Made by a program: the position numbers and the translations under genes. The notes beneath the pieces were generated by a model. The model ran no database searches, had not been told where the DNA came from, and saw nothing but the letters and a program-made list of their open reading frames with translations. Positions 1 to 8,827 of a stretch of 41,174 nt of DNA are shown piece by piece. This DNA is from Betaproteobacteria bacterium (GTDB taxonomy: Bacteria > Pseudomonadota > Gammaproteobacteria > Burkholderiales > SG8-39): NCBI GenBank assembly GCA_947482825.1, contig CANKMT010000051.1, positions 1 through 41,174 of the forward strand, read 5' to 3'. Within the stretch, counting starts at the first letter, position 1; every line of letters starts with the position of its first letter.

Positions 1-1
1 G

Positions 2-121
2 CACGCCAGGCCCGGCGACTCCATCGCATCTATGACCCGACGGCTCGCCGCCAAAACCCGCCTGGTCTTCGATTACCTGCTTATGACAAAAAACTCCACC
101 CGCCATGCCGTCGCTGCATAA
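2..121 (+). CDS. 3' end of an unrecognised protein gene (partial)
   Basis: A frame open from the window edge gives 39 residues ending in HAVAA and a TAA stop at 119-121. Most codons end in G or C, as in the genes of this region, and the frame stops before the tRNA promoter, so it is probably the tail of a real gene. The segment is basic and contains a short hydrophobic patch (LVFDYLLM). I do not recognise the family from so short a tail. The other two forward frames look worse: one stops at once and the other runs through the tRNAs. Confidence 0.4.
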   Translation, partial: HARPGDSIASMTRRLAAKTRLVFDYLLMTKNSTRHAVAA

Positions 122-163
122 TTCGGCGAGAACAAATTTACCGTGGTCCAAGAACAATCCGCC

Positions 164-192
164 TTGCCGCAGAAGTTGGAACGGCGTACCAT
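164..192 (+). promoter_or_regulatory. putative sigma70 promoter of the tRNA cluster
   Basis: TTGCCG (164-169) and TACCAT (187-192) are separated by 17 bases. Each matches the consensus at four of six positions. Transcription would start near 199, just upstream of the first tRNA at 205. This is a pattern match only. Confidence 0.45.
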
Positions 193-204
193 TCGTGCCC
201 TTTT

Positions 205-281
205 CGGGGTGTAGCGCAGCCTGGTAGCGCGCCTGGTTTGGGACCAGGATGTCGGAGGTTCAAATCCTCTCACCCCGACCA
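205..281 (+). tRNA. tRNA-Pro (anticodon TGG)
   Basis: A 77-base cloverleaf. The acceptor arm is CGGGGTG paired with CACCCCG, followed by discriminator A and an encoded CCA. The anticodon stem is CCTGG/CCAGG with loop TTTGGGA, giving anticodon TGG at 239-241. The T-arm carries GGTTCAAATCC. It is first in a Pro-Arg-His tRNA series, probably co-transcribed. Confidence 0.97.
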
Positions 282-311
282 GAGTGCAATGAGAGTTTAG
301 TGCGTGCCCGG

Positions 312-388
312 CTGCCCGTAGCTCAACCGGATAGAGCACCAGCCTTCTAAGCTGGGGGTTGTGGGTTCGATTCCCGCCGGGCAGGCCA
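312..388 (+). tRNA. tRNA-Arg (anticodon TCT)
   Basis: A 77-base cloverleaf. The acceptor stem is CTGCCCG/CGGGCAG, with discriminator G and an encoded CCA. The anticodon stem is CCAGC/GCTGG with loop CTTCTAA, giving anticodon TCT at 346-348, which reads AGA/AGG. The T-arm is GTGGG TTCGATT CCCGC. It lies 30 bases after tRNA-Pro. Confidence 0.97.
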
Positions 389-407
389 GATTTCGAGTGC
401 AGTCAAT

Positions 408-480
408 GGTGGCCGTAGCTCAACGGTAGAGTCCCAGATTGTGATTCTGGTTGTTGTGGGTTCGAATCCCATCGGCCACC
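408..480 (+). tRNA. tRNA-His (anticodon GTG)
   Basis: The acceptor stem is GTGGCCG/CGGCCAC, preceded by G at 408 as the extra G-1 characteristic of tRNA-His, opposite discriminator C at 480. The anticodon loop TTGTGAT holds GTG at 441-443. The bases after the discriminator are CCG, so a full CCA is not encoded, unlike in the two tRNAs upstream; the end must be completed by tRNA nucleotidyltransferase. Confidence 0.96.
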
Positions 481-520
481 CCGGTTCCTCCCAGGCAAGC
501 GTCGCGAGGGCGTTCGGAAA

Positions 521-1384
521 TCAGTCCGGCAGGTGCTCGCGTTCGAGGAGGCACACGAGCCCGTCACCCGCGCTCGTGTCGAGCCAGGTGAACGGCAATC
601 GCGGGAACGCACGCTCGAGCGCTTCGCGATTGCGGCCGATTTCGCAGACGAGCACTCCCCGCGGCTTCAGATGGCGCTTGGCCCGCGAGATGATGCCTCG
701 CACGAGAAGCAATCCATCTTCGCCGCCGGCGAGTGCCATGCGCGGCTCGGCAAGATATTCGCCAGGCAACCTGCGCATGCTGGCTGCGTTCACGTAAGGC
801 GGATTCGAAACGATCAGGTCGTAGCGGCGGCGGGCGAGGCTCGCGAAGAGGTTCGAGCGCAACAGGTTCACGCGACGCCCGAGGCGGTAGTCGGCGACGT
901 TTCGCCTCGCGACGGCCAGAGCCCCTTTCGAAAGATCCACGGCATCGATCTTCGCGCCCCGGAATGAAAGGGCGAGCAGGATCGCAAGGCAGCCGGACCC
1001 GGTGCAAACGTCCAGGGCCGATCGTACCGGGGCGCGCAAAAATGGGCCGATCGCATCCGGCAGCAACTCGGCGACGAAAGAGCGCGGCACGATCACGCGG
1101 CGATCGACATAAAACGAGTGCTCGCCCAGCCACGCCTCGTGAGTCAGGTAGGCCGTCGGAATCCTTTCCTCAATGCGCTTTTCGAGGAGTTTTTCAAGGC
1201 GCCGCGTCTGGGCGGAGGTCATCGGCACGTTGAAATTTTCGCCAAGCGTCCCCGCCGGCAGCGCGCAGGCGTGCAGGACAAGCCAGGCCGCCTCCTCACT
1301 GGCGTTGAACGTCCCGTGTCCGTACGAAAGTCGCGCCGCGCGCAGCCTGCGCGTGGCGCTGGTGACCGCCTCGCCGACTGTCAA
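521..1384 (-). CDS. prmB: 50S ribosomal protein L3 glutamine methyltransferase PrmB
   Basis: An S-adenosylmethionine-dependent N5-glutamine methyltransferase that modifies L3 during large-subunit assembly. The sequence shows the N-terminal YGHGT motif typical of PrmB rather than PrmC, the SAM-binding DVCTGSGCLAI segment, and the catalytic NPPY motif (SNPPYV) that contacts the target glutamine. The C-terminus GDGLVCLLERE also fits. The start is uncertain: no ATG lies between the pilU stop at 1425 and the conserved region. I chose TTG at 1384 (MTVGEAV, 287 residues); ATT at 1396 is an alternative. It is the last gene of the queF-dapC-dapD-pilU-prmB run and is convergent with the tRNA cluster. 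Confidence 0.93.
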   Translation of the reverse strand: MTVGEAVTSATRRLRAARLSYGHGTFNASEEAAWLVLHACALPAGTLGENFNVPMTSAQTRRLEKLLEKRIEERIPTAYLTHEAWLGEHSFYVDRRVIVPRSFVAELLPDAIGPFLRAPVRSALDVCTGSGCLAILLALSFRGAKIDAVDLSKGALAVARRNVADYRLGRRVNLLRSNLFASLARRRYDLIVSNPPYVNAASMRRLPGEYLAEPRMALAGGEDGLLLVRGIISRAKRHLKPRGVLVCEIGRNREALERAFPRLPFTWLDTSAGDGLVCLLEREHLPD

Positions 1385-1424
1385 TGTTGTATCAATTCGC
1401 GGGTGAATACCGGCGCGCTCGATC

Positions 1425-2633
1425 TCACCCGGCGGTGGCGTCGATCTTGATCGAGTCGAACGAGGCGCTTGCGCCGGCGGCGGCCGCAAAGATCGACTCC
1501 TTCTTCTCCTCCTGCTTCGCGCCTTCGGCCGGCGGCGGGGCGGCCGGGGGGGCGACGCCGGTGATATCGCCGGCAGTGGCCTGGTTGATCAGCCAGAGCA
1601 TGTTTGTGGCTGAATCCGCGTTGGCCATGGCCTCTTCCTGCGAAATCTTGCCGTCCATGAAGAGCTTGAAGAGCGCCTGCTCGAAAGTCTGCGAGCCGGG
1701 CGACATGCTCTTTTCAAGGGCTTCCTTGATCTCGTTGATCTCGCCTTTCTCGATCAGTTCGGCGACGTGCCTGGTATTGAGCAGAACTTCCACGGCAGCC
1801 AGGCGGCCGCCGGTCTTGGTCCGGATCAGGCGTTGCGAGATGATCGACTGAAGCGCGGCCGAAAGGTCGAGCAGCAGGCTCGGCCTGTTCTCCAACGGGT
1901 AGAAGTTGATGATCCTGTTCATGGCGTGGTAGCTGTTGTTCGCGTGCAGCGTGGCCAGGGCCAGGTGCCCGGACTGCGCATAGGCGAGCGCCATGCCCAT
2001 CGTGTCCTTGTCGCGGATCTCGCCGATCAGGATGATGTCGGGCGCCTGTCGCAGCGCGTTCTTGAGCGCCACCGTAAAGCTCTTCGTATCGGTGCCGACC
2101 TCACGCTGGTTGACGATCGACTTCTTGTTCTGGAAGATGAATTCGACAGGGTCTTCGAGCGTGAGGATATGCCCCGCTTTGCGCTCGTTGCGGTAGTCGA
2201 TCATCGACGAAAGCGAGGTCGACTTGCCCGAGCCCGTGGCGCCGACCATGAGGATCAGGCCGCGCTTGGCCATGATCACTTCCTTCAGCACTTCCGGCAC
2301 CCCCAGGCTGTCCAGAGGGGGGATGCTGCCCGGGATGAACCGGACCACGACCGCGGGGCTGTTCTTCTGCCGGAAAGCGCTTATGCGAAACGCGCCAACG
2401 CCGTCGAGGGCGTAGGCCGTATTCAGCTCCAGTTCCTCCTCGTACTCCCGGATTTGCTTTTCGTTGAGGACTTCGTACAGGAGCCCTTTGACCGTTTCAG
2501 GGGTCATGACGGTCTGGTTTACCGGCACGGCATTGCCGTTGATCTTGATGTTGATTGGTGCGCCGACCGACAGGAAGATGTCCGAGGCTTTCTTCTCGGC
2601 CATCAGCTGGAAAAGCCTTTTCATCGCCGACAT
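1425..2633 (-). CDS. pilU: Type IV pilus retraction ATPase, PilT/PilU family (PilU-like)
   Basis: A cytoplasmic hexameric ATPase of the secretion-ATPase superfamily that drives or assists pilus depolymerisation. Walker A GATGSGKST is at residues 131-139, the Asp box LEDPVEF near 159-165, Walker B ILIGEIRD at 201-208 and the His box TLHANN at 228-233. The N-terminal PAS-like domain starts LFQLMAEKKASDIFL. PilU is preferred to PilT from overall resemblance, but the two are close. At 402 residues it is longer than usual: after about residue 350 there is an Ala/Pro-rich, probably disordered tail ending SFDSIKIDATAG. A strong GGGGGGAG ribosome site lies 7 bases before the ATG. It sits 37 bases after dapD, with no other pilus gene nearby. 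Confidence 0.92.
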   Translation of the reverse strand: MSAMKRLFQLMAEKKASDIFLSVGAPINIKINGNAVPVNQTVMTPETVKGLLYEVLNEKQIREYEEELELNTAYALDGVGAFRISAFRQKNSPAVVVRFIPGSIPPLDSLGVPEVLKEVIMAKRGLILMVGATGSGKSTSLSSMIDYRNERKAGHILTLEDPVEFIFQNKKSIVNQREVGTDTKSFTVALKNALRQAPDIILIGEIRDKDTMGMALAYAQSGHLALATLHANNSYHAMNRIINFYPLENRPSLLLDLSAALQSIISQRLIRTKTGGRLAAVEVLLNTRHVAELIEKGEINEIKEALEKSMSPGSQTFEQALFKLFMDGKISQEEAMANADSATNMLWLINQATAGDITGVAPPAAPPPAEGAKQEEKKESIFAAAAGASASFDSIKIDATAG

Positions 2634-2670
2634 GTGATTACTCCCCCCGGGGTGACACTGGAGCCGACGA

Positions 2671-3492
2671 CTAATCGCCGCGCAGCAATTCGTTCAGGCT
2701 GGTCTTTGCGCGCGTCTGGGCATCCACTCGCTTGACGATCACCGCGCAAGACAGTCCGTACCTGCCGTCAGCCGAGGGCAGCGTGCCGGGCACGACAACC
2801 GATCCCGACGGGACGCGGCCGTAGGTGACTTCACCCGATGCGCGGTCGTAAATACGAGTGCTCTGGCTGATGAACACGCCCATCGAAAGTACGCTGTTTT
2901 CCTCCACGATCACGCCTTCGACGACTTCGGACCGGGCCCCGATGAAGCAGTTGTCTTCGATGATGACCGGGTTCGCCTGGATCGGCTCCAGCACGCCGCC
3001 GATTCCCACGCCCCCCGACAGGTGGACGTTTTTGCCAATCTGCGCGCAGGATCCCACGGTAGCCCATGTGTCGACCATTGTTCCTTCGTCAACATAGGCG
3101 CCGATGTTCACGTAGGAGGGCATGAGGACGACGTTCCTTGCGACAAACGAACCGCGCCGGGCCATGGCCGGGGGCACTACGCGAAAGCCGCCGGCGGCAA
3201 ACCGGCCTTCGTCAAAGCCAGCGAACTTGCTGGGCACCTTGTCATAGTACAGGGTGCCCCCGCCTGCGATGACGCCGTTGTCGGCCAGCCGGAACGATAT
3301 GAGTACAGCCTTCTTGATCCACTGGTGCGTGGTCCAGGCGCCGCCGACCTTTTCGCACACCCGGAGGGTCCCGGCGTCGAGGCCGGCGATCACGTGTTCC
3401 ACCGCTTCGCGGATTGGCGCCGATGCGGAAGTCGGGCTCAGGCTTGCCCGGTCCTCCCAGGCTTGGTCAATTATTCCTTGTACGCCTTGCAT
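2671..3492 (-). CDS. dapD: 2,3,4,5-tetrahydropyridine-2,6-dicarboxylate N-succinyltransferase DapD
   Basis: Transfers succinyl from succinyl-CoA to tetrahydrodipicolinate, in the succinylase branch of diaminopimelate/lysine synthesis. The C-terminal half shows left-handed beta-helix hexapeptides and the family signature segments [20 protein letters not shown] and [15 protein letters not shown]. The chosen ATG at 3492 ([12 protein letters not shown]) gives 273 residues, the usual family length; a start 21 bases further upstream would overlap dapC. It follows dapC immediately on the minus strand, so the two consecutive enzymes are probably translated from one transcript. Confidence 0.97.
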   Translation of the reverse strand: MQGVQGIIDQAWEDRASLSPTSASAPIREAVEHVIAGLDAGTLRVCEKVGGAWTTHQWIKKAVLISFRLADNGVIAGGGTLYYDKVPSKFAGFDEGRFAAGGFRVVPPAMARRGSFVARNVVLMPSYVNIGAYVDEGTMVDTWATVGSCAQIGKNVHLSGGVGIGGVLEPIQANPVIIEDNCFIGARSEVVEGVIVEENSVLSMGVFISQSTRIYDRASGEVTYGRVPSGSVVVPGTLPSADGRYGLSCAVIVKRVDAQTRAKTSLNELLRGD

Positions 3493-3496
3493 GGAT

Positions 3497-4690
3497 TTAC
3501 AGGCCTTCCGCAAATTTCGCTATGCGTTTGATTGCCTCGACACAGTCCGCCAGAGGCTGCACAAGCGCAACGCGGACATAGTTCCGTCCGGGGTTCAAGC
3601 CGTCGATGTCACGGCCAAGAAAACTACCCGGAAGGACGAGCACATTATAGTCGCGGAGCAATTCGCTCGCGAACCGGGTGTCGTCAATAGGCGTGCGTAT
3701 CCATAGGTAAAATCCGCCGTCGGGCATGCTCGTGGCCAGAGGTTCCTGGATCAACGGCAGGACAGCCCGGTACTTCTCGGCATATAGGCGACGATTGGCC
3801 ACTACGTGGTCCTCATCCCGCCACGCTGCGATCGATGCGCGTTGCACCGTAACGCTCATTGCGCTGCCGTGATAGGTCCTGAACAGCAGAAAATTCTTGA
3901 GCAGCGCCGCGTCGCCTGCGACAAACCCGGACCGCATGCCCGGGGCATTGGATCGCTTCGAGAGGCTCGAGAACACCACAAGCCTTGGGTATCCGGTGCG
4001 CCCGAGGACGGATGCGGCCTGCATCGCGCCGATCGGCGGGGCTGTTTCGTCGCAATACACCTCTGAATAGCATTCATCGGCAGCGATCACGAAGCCGTGG
4101 CGGTCGGACAGTTCGAAGAGGGCGCGCCAGTCCTCGAGGTTCATTACTGCGCCACTTGGATTTGCCGGCGAGCACGCGTAGACGAGTTGAACGTCTCTCC
4201 AAGTGTCGTCCGGGAGGGAACCGTAATCGGGTTTGAACCCCGAATCCGCCGTGGTGTTCAGGAAGACCGGCGATGCGCCTGCGAGCACCGCCGCCCCTTC
4301 ATAAATCTGGTAGAACGGATTCGGGCATGCCACGAGGGCTCGGCCGCGTGAAGGATCGATAACGGTCTGCGCAAAGGCGAACAGGGCTTCACGGGAACCG
4401 TTGACTGGGAGGACCTGCGTGGCGGGGTCGATTTCCGATACGCCGTACCTTCGGATCAGCCATGCGGCGACCGCCTCGCGGAGTTCGGGCAAACCTGCAG
4501 TTGCCGGATACGCGGACAAGCCGTCCAGGTTTGCCACGAGTGCGGCCGTGACCAATCCTGGAGTGGGGTGCTTGGGCTCGCCGATTGAAAGGTTGATGGC
4601 AGGGTATGCGTGATCCGGGACAATGCCGGCGAGCAGGAACCGCAGCCTTTCGAAAGGGTAGGGCTGGAGTCTTGCGAGGCGCGGATTCAC
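3497..4690 (-). CDS. dapC: Succinyldiaminopimelate aminotransferase DapC
   Basis: A PLP-dependent class I/II aminotransferase that makes N-succinyl-diaminopimelate from the keto product of DapD. Visible are the PLP-lysine motif [15 protein letters not shown], the NPSGA substrate/PLP loop ([11 protein letters not shown]) and the C-terminal arginine region near NYVRVALV. I chose the GTG start at 4690 because family members begin at this point ([16 protein letters not shown]), giving 397 residues. An in-frame ATG at 4738 would overlap the end of queF by 14 bases and is the alternative. It lies directly downstream of queF and upstream of dapD. Confidence 0.94.
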   Translation of the reverse strand: MNPRLARLQPYPFERLRFLLAGIVPDHAYPAINLSIGEPKHPTPGLVTAALVANLDGLSAYPATAGLPELREAVAAWLIRRYGVSEIDPATQVLPVNGSREALFAFAQTVIDPSRGRALVACPNPFYQIYEGAAVLAGASPVFLNTTADSGFKPDYGSLPDDTWRDVQLVYACSPANPSGAVMNLEDWRALFELSDRHGFVIAADECYSEVYCDETAPPIGAMQAASVLGRTGYPRLVVFSSLSKRSNAPGMRSGFVAGDAALLKNFLLFRTYHGSAMSVTVQRASIAAWRDEDHVVANRRLYAEKYRAVLPLIQEPLATSMPDGGFYLWIRTPIDDTRFASELLRDYNVLVLPGSFLGRDIDGLNPGRNYVRVALVQPLADCVEAIKRIAKFAEGL

Positions 4691-4724
4691 GGGAAAAGGC
4701 GGGCGTCCAGCCGCCGGAACCGGG

Positions 4725-5147
4725 CTAATGGCTGGCATGCGGGTCACCAGGCAGGAGCGCGTCGAAAGCGACATGCGGTTCCGGTCTCCATCCGCGTTTG
4801 CGATGGTCGACCACGACTGTCGTGAAGATGCCGCCCCGCACGTTGAACCTCGCGGAGAGCCTGAGATAGCGGGGGCGGGTCGCCGCTACGAGGTCGCCCA
4901 GTATCCGGTTGGTCACGGCCTCGTGATAGGCGCCTTGCTCGCGGTACGACCAGACGTAAAGCTTGAGCGACTTCAATTCGATGCAAGTCTTGTCCGGCAC
5001 GTAATCGAGCAGCAATGTCGCGAAATCCGGCTGTCCGGTCATCGGGCAAAGGCAGCTGAACTCCGGGATTTCCATGTGAATCCGGTAATCCCTGCGCGGG
5101 TTCGGATTCGGAAAAGTCTGCAGCTTGCTGCTCGGTCGGGAGGGCAT
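4725..5147 (-). CDS. queF: NADPH-dependent 7-cyano-7-deazaguanine reductase QueF (short type)
   Basis: Reduces preQ0 to preQ1 in queuosine synthesis for tRNA wobble modification. With the ATG at 5147 the protein has 140 residues, the size of unimodular type I QueF. The catalytic cysteine lies in [11 protein letters not shown] (C34), and the family's NADPH-binding QueF motif is [14 protein letters not shown] (57-70). ATGs further upstream (5204) only add low-complexity residues and would lie at or upstream of the likely transcription start. It is divergent from smc and is the first gene of the minus-strand run into dapC-dapD-pilU-prmB. I see no preQ1 riboswitch in its leader. Confidence 0.95.
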   Translation of the reverse strand: MPSRPSSKLQTFPNPNPRRDYRIHMEIPEFSCLCPMTGQPDFATLLLDYVPDKTCIELKSLKLYVWSYREQGAYHEAVTNRILGDLVAATRPRYLRLSARFNVRGGIFTTVVVDHRKRGWRPEPHVAFDALLPGDPHASH

Positions 5148-5198
5148 TTCGACGCGCGGATGGGAGTTGGGAGAAGACGGCCTGGAGCGTGAAAATGG

Positions 5199-5205
5199 TA
5201 TCATA
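5199..5205. promoter_or_regulatory. possible shared -10 element between queF and smc
   Basis: TATCATA reads TATCAT on the plus strand (5199-5204) and TATGAT on the minus strand (5205-5200), each five of six matches to the -10 consensus. It lies in the 150-base gap between the divergent genes queF and smc, leaving leaders of roughly 45 and 85 bases. No clear -35 is seen on either side, so the call is tentative. Confidence 0.35.
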
Positions 5206-5297
5206 GCGTGCTGATTTACCGTGGCTGATTGTCGATCGATTCGAGCGTATTCCGGTCGCGCCACGGCCTGACGAACCTCCGAAAAAACCAAGATTCC

Positions 5298-8200
5298 GTG
5301 CGTCTCACCCAGATCAAGCTGTCAGGTTTCAAGTCGTTTGTCGAACCCACAGGGATTCACGTGCCCGGTCAACTGGTCGGCATCGTCGGACCCAACGGAT
5401 GCGGCAAGTCCAATGTGATCGACGCGGTGCGCTGGGTGCTCGGCGAATCGCGGGCCTCCGCATTGCGCGGGGAATCGATGATGGACGTGATCTTCAACGG
5501 CTCGGTGAACCGCAAGCCCCTTGCCCGCGCCAGCGTCGAGCTGATATTCGACAACACGCTCGGTCGCGCGACCGGCCAGTGGTCGCAGTATGCGGAGATT
5601 TCCGTCAAGCGCGTCCTGCAGCGCGACGGGGAGTCGTCTTACCACATCAACAATACGCACGTCCGCAGGCGCGACATCACGGATATTTTCCTCGGCACTG
5701 GCCTCGGCCCGCGCGCTTACGCGATCGTCGAACAGGGGATGATTTCGCGTGTCATCGAGGCGAAGCCCGAGGAACTGCGCGTATTTCTGGAGGAAGCTGC
5801 AGGCGTTTCCCGGTACAAGGAGCGGCGGCGCGAAACCGAGAATCGGCTTTCCGACACGCGGGAGAATCTTTCAAGAGTGACGGATATCCGCCTGGAGCTT
5901 GGCACGCAGATCGAAAAACTCGAGAAGCAGGCGGAAGTGGCCGGACGCTACCAGGATCTCCAATCGGGACTGCTGGCCAAGCAGCACCTGCTCTGGTTCC
6001 TGCGACGGCGCGATGCGGCCGCCGAGAGGGAGCGTCATGCACAGGAAATCGTGCGCTCGGGCAACGAGTTCGAATCGGAGACTGCAAACCTCAGGGAAAC
6101 CGAAAGCCGGATAGAAACTGCACGGACGGCCCACTATACGGCAGGCGATGGGTTGAACGCAGCCCAGGCTGCGCTGTACGGTGCCAATTCCGAAGTGGCC
6201 CGGCATGAATCCGAGTTGCGCCACGTGGAGGAAACGCGGCAAAGGCTCGAAAACCGCCACATCGAACTGCGGGCCCAACTCGGTTCATGGCGCGAGCAGC
6301 GGTCCCAGCTGACCCAGGCCTTGCATATGTGGGCCAATCGTCATGTCGGTGCAAAGCAACGTGTCGGCGAGTCGCAGCTCGCACTCGCGGCCGAGAGCGA
6401 TAAGCTCCCCCATGCGGAACAAGCATTCCGCGTCGCCCAGGATCGTTTGAACGAGGTCCGCAGCCAGGCCATGCAGGCGGAAAGCCGCTACCAGATAGAG
6501 CAAACCAACCTCGGGTACGCCGAACGGGCCGCACAGTCGCTCGCACAACGCGACCAAAGGCTCAACGCGGAATTGGAGACGCTGGACCAGCCTGACTTCC
6601 AGGCACAGCAGGAACATGAACGTCGGGTCGAGGATCTGGCCCGCGAGATCGAGGCAGCGCAGGGCGAGACCGCTGCATTGCAGGAGGCCTGCGCCGCTTT
6701 GGACCGTGACCGGCAGGCAGCCGTCGGGCGGCTGAACGAGGCCCTGCGCGAGCACAGCGCGACTGAAGCGCAGTTGGCGACATTGAGGCAAGTCCAGGAG
6801 TCGATGGCCGAAGATGGCAAGCTTGTCGAGTGGCTGGAGCGCCATGGCTTGTCCGATTCACCGCGATTCTGGCAACGAGTGAGGATCGAAGCGGGTTGGG
6901 AGACGGCGGTCGAGGCCATACTTCGCGAGCGGTTGCATGCGCACGAACTCGGTTCGGCGGCGTTGCTCCCCGCCCTTGCAGGCGACAAGCCCCCGGCGAA
7001 GGCGAGTTTCTACTCGCGTACATTGCAACCGCGCGTTGAAAGTACAGAAGGGCATGCACCGCTTGCCGGCAAGGTCGCTGCGACCGACCCGGGAATCGGT
7101 GGGGCGATCGCAGACTGGCTTTCCGGCGTTTACGTTGTGGAAGGAATTCCGTCCGAGTCCGCGCGGACAGCGCTCCCGTCCGGCGCCTGCCTGGTCAATC
7201 GCGAAGGGCATCGGTTCTCCCGCCACACGGCTAGCTTCCACGCGCCCGATGCAACCGATTCGGGCCTCCTTGTTCGCCAGGCCCAGATTGATGCGTTGGA
7301 TAAGCGATGCGCCACCTTCCTATTGCAGCTTGAATCGGCTCGCAACGAAGTGGGCGGACGTGAAAATGACCTTGTCACGAAACAAGCCGAATTGGCGCTG
7401 GCGCGCGATAAGGCAGCGGAACTGCAGGGTAGCGCCCACGAAGCAAGCATCGAGCTGCTCAAGCTGACTCAGGCTGCCGAAAGGTATCGCGAGCGCAGCG
7501 GCCAGATCAGGGCGGAACTCGATGGGATCGCGATCGAGACGCAAAAGTCGCTTGCGCGAAAATCCGAAATCCTTGCGGCTATCGAAGGGATCGGAAACGA
7601 GATTTCGACCCTCAAGAAAGGGCTGGAAGAAGTCAGGCAGGCGCATGTTGGCGCGGAGGTCGGGCTCGCCGAGCAGCGCCGGTCCTTGCAGCAATCCGAG
7701 CGCGCGGCGCAGGAGGCGGTCTTTGCCGAACGCGAATGCGGGTCGAAGATCAGCGAGATCGACAATTCCGTGAAGATCATCGACCAGCAGATCGAGCGGG
7801 CCGACCTCGATTTGGTCAAGCTGACCGAGGAACTCGCCATCGACCCGATCCCAGCGGTGCGGGCGGCGCTGGACATCGCCATCGATACGCGCATCGGTTG
7901 CGAAAAGACGTTGTCCGAGGCTCGCAATACGGTTGAGGCTGCGGCTGCCGCACTAAGGGCGATTGAAGAGGAACGCTCGCAGGTCGAAGGCCGCATGGAA
8001 CCCTTGCGCGAACGGATGGGCGAACTGCGGCTGAAGGAGCAGGCGGCGAGGATCAACCAGGACCAGTTTGCCGCGCAGCTTGGCGAGGCTGGGGCCGACG
8101 AAGCCAAACTCGCGATCGAGGCAGAGGACGCGCCGCGGCCGTCCGCGCTTCAGTCCGACATCACGCGGCTCAACCAGTCGATCACCGAACTGGGCGCGGT

Positions 8201-8813
8201 GAATCTCGCGGCGCTCGAGGAATTGAAGACGAGCAGCGAGCGCAAGGGCTTCCTCGATTCCCAGTCCGCGGACCTCGACGAGGCGGTAAAGACTCTCGAA
8301 GATGCGATCCGGAGAATCGACCGCGAAACGCGCGAATTGCTGCGCGAAACATTTGAAAGCGTGAACCGGCACTTCGGTTCCCTGTTTCCGATGCTCTTTG
8401 GCGGCGGGGAGGCCAGGCTGATCATGACCGGCGAAGAGATTCTCGATGCGGGCGTGCAGGTCATGGCACAGCCGCCGGGCAAGCGTAACAGCAGCATCCA
8501 GCTTCTTTCGGGCGGGGAAAAGGCGCTGACGGCGATCTCACTCGTGTTCGCGCTCTTCCAACTGAATCCCGCGCCCTTCTGTCTCCTCGACGAAGTCGAC
8601 GCGCCGCTGGACGATTCGAACACTCAGCGGTTCTGCGACCTTGTAAAGAAGATGTCTTTGCAGACTCAGTTCCTGTACATCAGCCACAACAAGATCACCA
8701 TGGAAATGGCGAGCCAGCTCGTCGGCGTGACGATGCAGGAGTCGGGAGTGTCGCGCGTCGTGGCCGTCGACATCGATGAAGCCCTGCGCATGCGAGAGGA
8801 ACTCGCGGCCTGA
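5298..8813 (+). CDS. smc: Chromosome segregation/condensation ATPase SMC
   Basis: A structural-maintenance-of-chromosomes protein that folds and segregates the chromosome with ScpA/ScpB. At 1171 residues it has the family length. The N-terminal ATPase half has Walker [10 protein letters not shown] at 31-39. Two long coiled-coil stretches rich in Glu, Gln, Arg and Leu flank a hinge at roughly residues 505-650. The C-terminal half has the ABC signature [14 protein letters not shown], Walker [16 protein letters not shown], and a switch histidine in YISHNK. The GTG at 5298 ([14 protein letters not shown]) matches where the family begins; a TTG at 5229 only adds a non-conserved leader. It heads the smc-zipA-ligA-galU-hpt-mtnP-def run. 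Confidence 0.97.
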   Translation: MRLTQIKLSGFKSFVEPTGIHVPGQLVGIVGPNGCGKSNVIDAVRWVLGESRASALRGESMMDVIFNGSVNRKPLARASVELIFDNTLGRATGQWSQYAEISVKRVLQRDGESSYHINNTHVRRRDITDIFLGTGLGPRAYAIVEQGMISRVIEAKPEELRVFLEEAAGVSRYKERRRETENRLSDTRENLSRVTDIRLELGTQIEKLEKQAEVAGRYQDLQSGLLAKQHLLWFLRRRDAAAERERHAQEIVRSGNEFESETANLRETESRIETARTAHYTAGDGLNAAQAALYGANSEVARHESELRHVEETRQRLENRHIELRAQLGSWREQRSQLTQALHMWANRHVGAKQRVGESQLALAAESDKLPHAEQAFRVAQDRLNEVRSQAMQAESRYQIEQTNLGYAERAAQSLAQRDQRLNAELETLDQPDFQAQQEHERRVEDLAREIEAAQGETAALQEACAALDRDRQAAVGRLNEALREHSATEAQLATLRQVQESMAEDGKLVEWLERHGLSDSPRFWQRVRIEAGWETAVEAILRERLHAHELGSAALLPALAGDKPPAKASFYSRTLQPRVESTEGHAPLAGKVAATDPGIGGAIADWLSGVYVVEGIPSESARTALPSGACLVNREGHRFSRHTASFHAPDATDSGLLVRQAQIDALDKRCATFLLQLESARNEVGGRENDLVTKQAELALARDKAAELQGSAHEASIELLKLTQAAERYRERSGQIRAELDGIAIETQKSLARKSEILAAIEGIGNEISTLKKGLEEVRQAHVGAEVGLAEQRRSLQQSERAAQEAVFAERECGSKISEIDNSVKIIDQQIERADLDLVKLTEELAIDPIPAVRAALDIAIDTRIGCEKTLSEARNTVEAAAAALRAIEEERSQVEGRMEPLRERMGELRLKEQAARINQDQFAAQLGEAGADEAKLAIEAEDAPRPSALQSDITRLNQSITELGAVNLAALEELKTSSERKGFLDSQSADLDEAVKTLEDAIRRIDRETRELLRETFESVNRHFGSLFPMLFGGGEARLIMTGEEILDAGVQVMAQPPGKRNSSIQLLSGGEKALTAISLVFALFQLNPAPFCLLDEVDAPLDDSNTQRFCDLVKKMSLQTQFLYISHNKITMEMASQLVGVTMQESGVSRVVAVDIDEALRMREELAA

Positions 8814-8827
8814 CCGCGCCCGCCGCG

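Noticed and set aside
73..339. Minus-strand frame across the tRNA-Pro and tRNA-Arg genes
   Set aside because: It covers two well-formed tRNAs; the GVRGFEPPTSWSQT-type peptide is the familiar false translation of a tRNA.
5148..5200. Possible preQ1 riboswitch before queF
   Set aside because: The short leader lacks the hairpin and A-rich tail of preQ1 aptamers and has no obvious stem.
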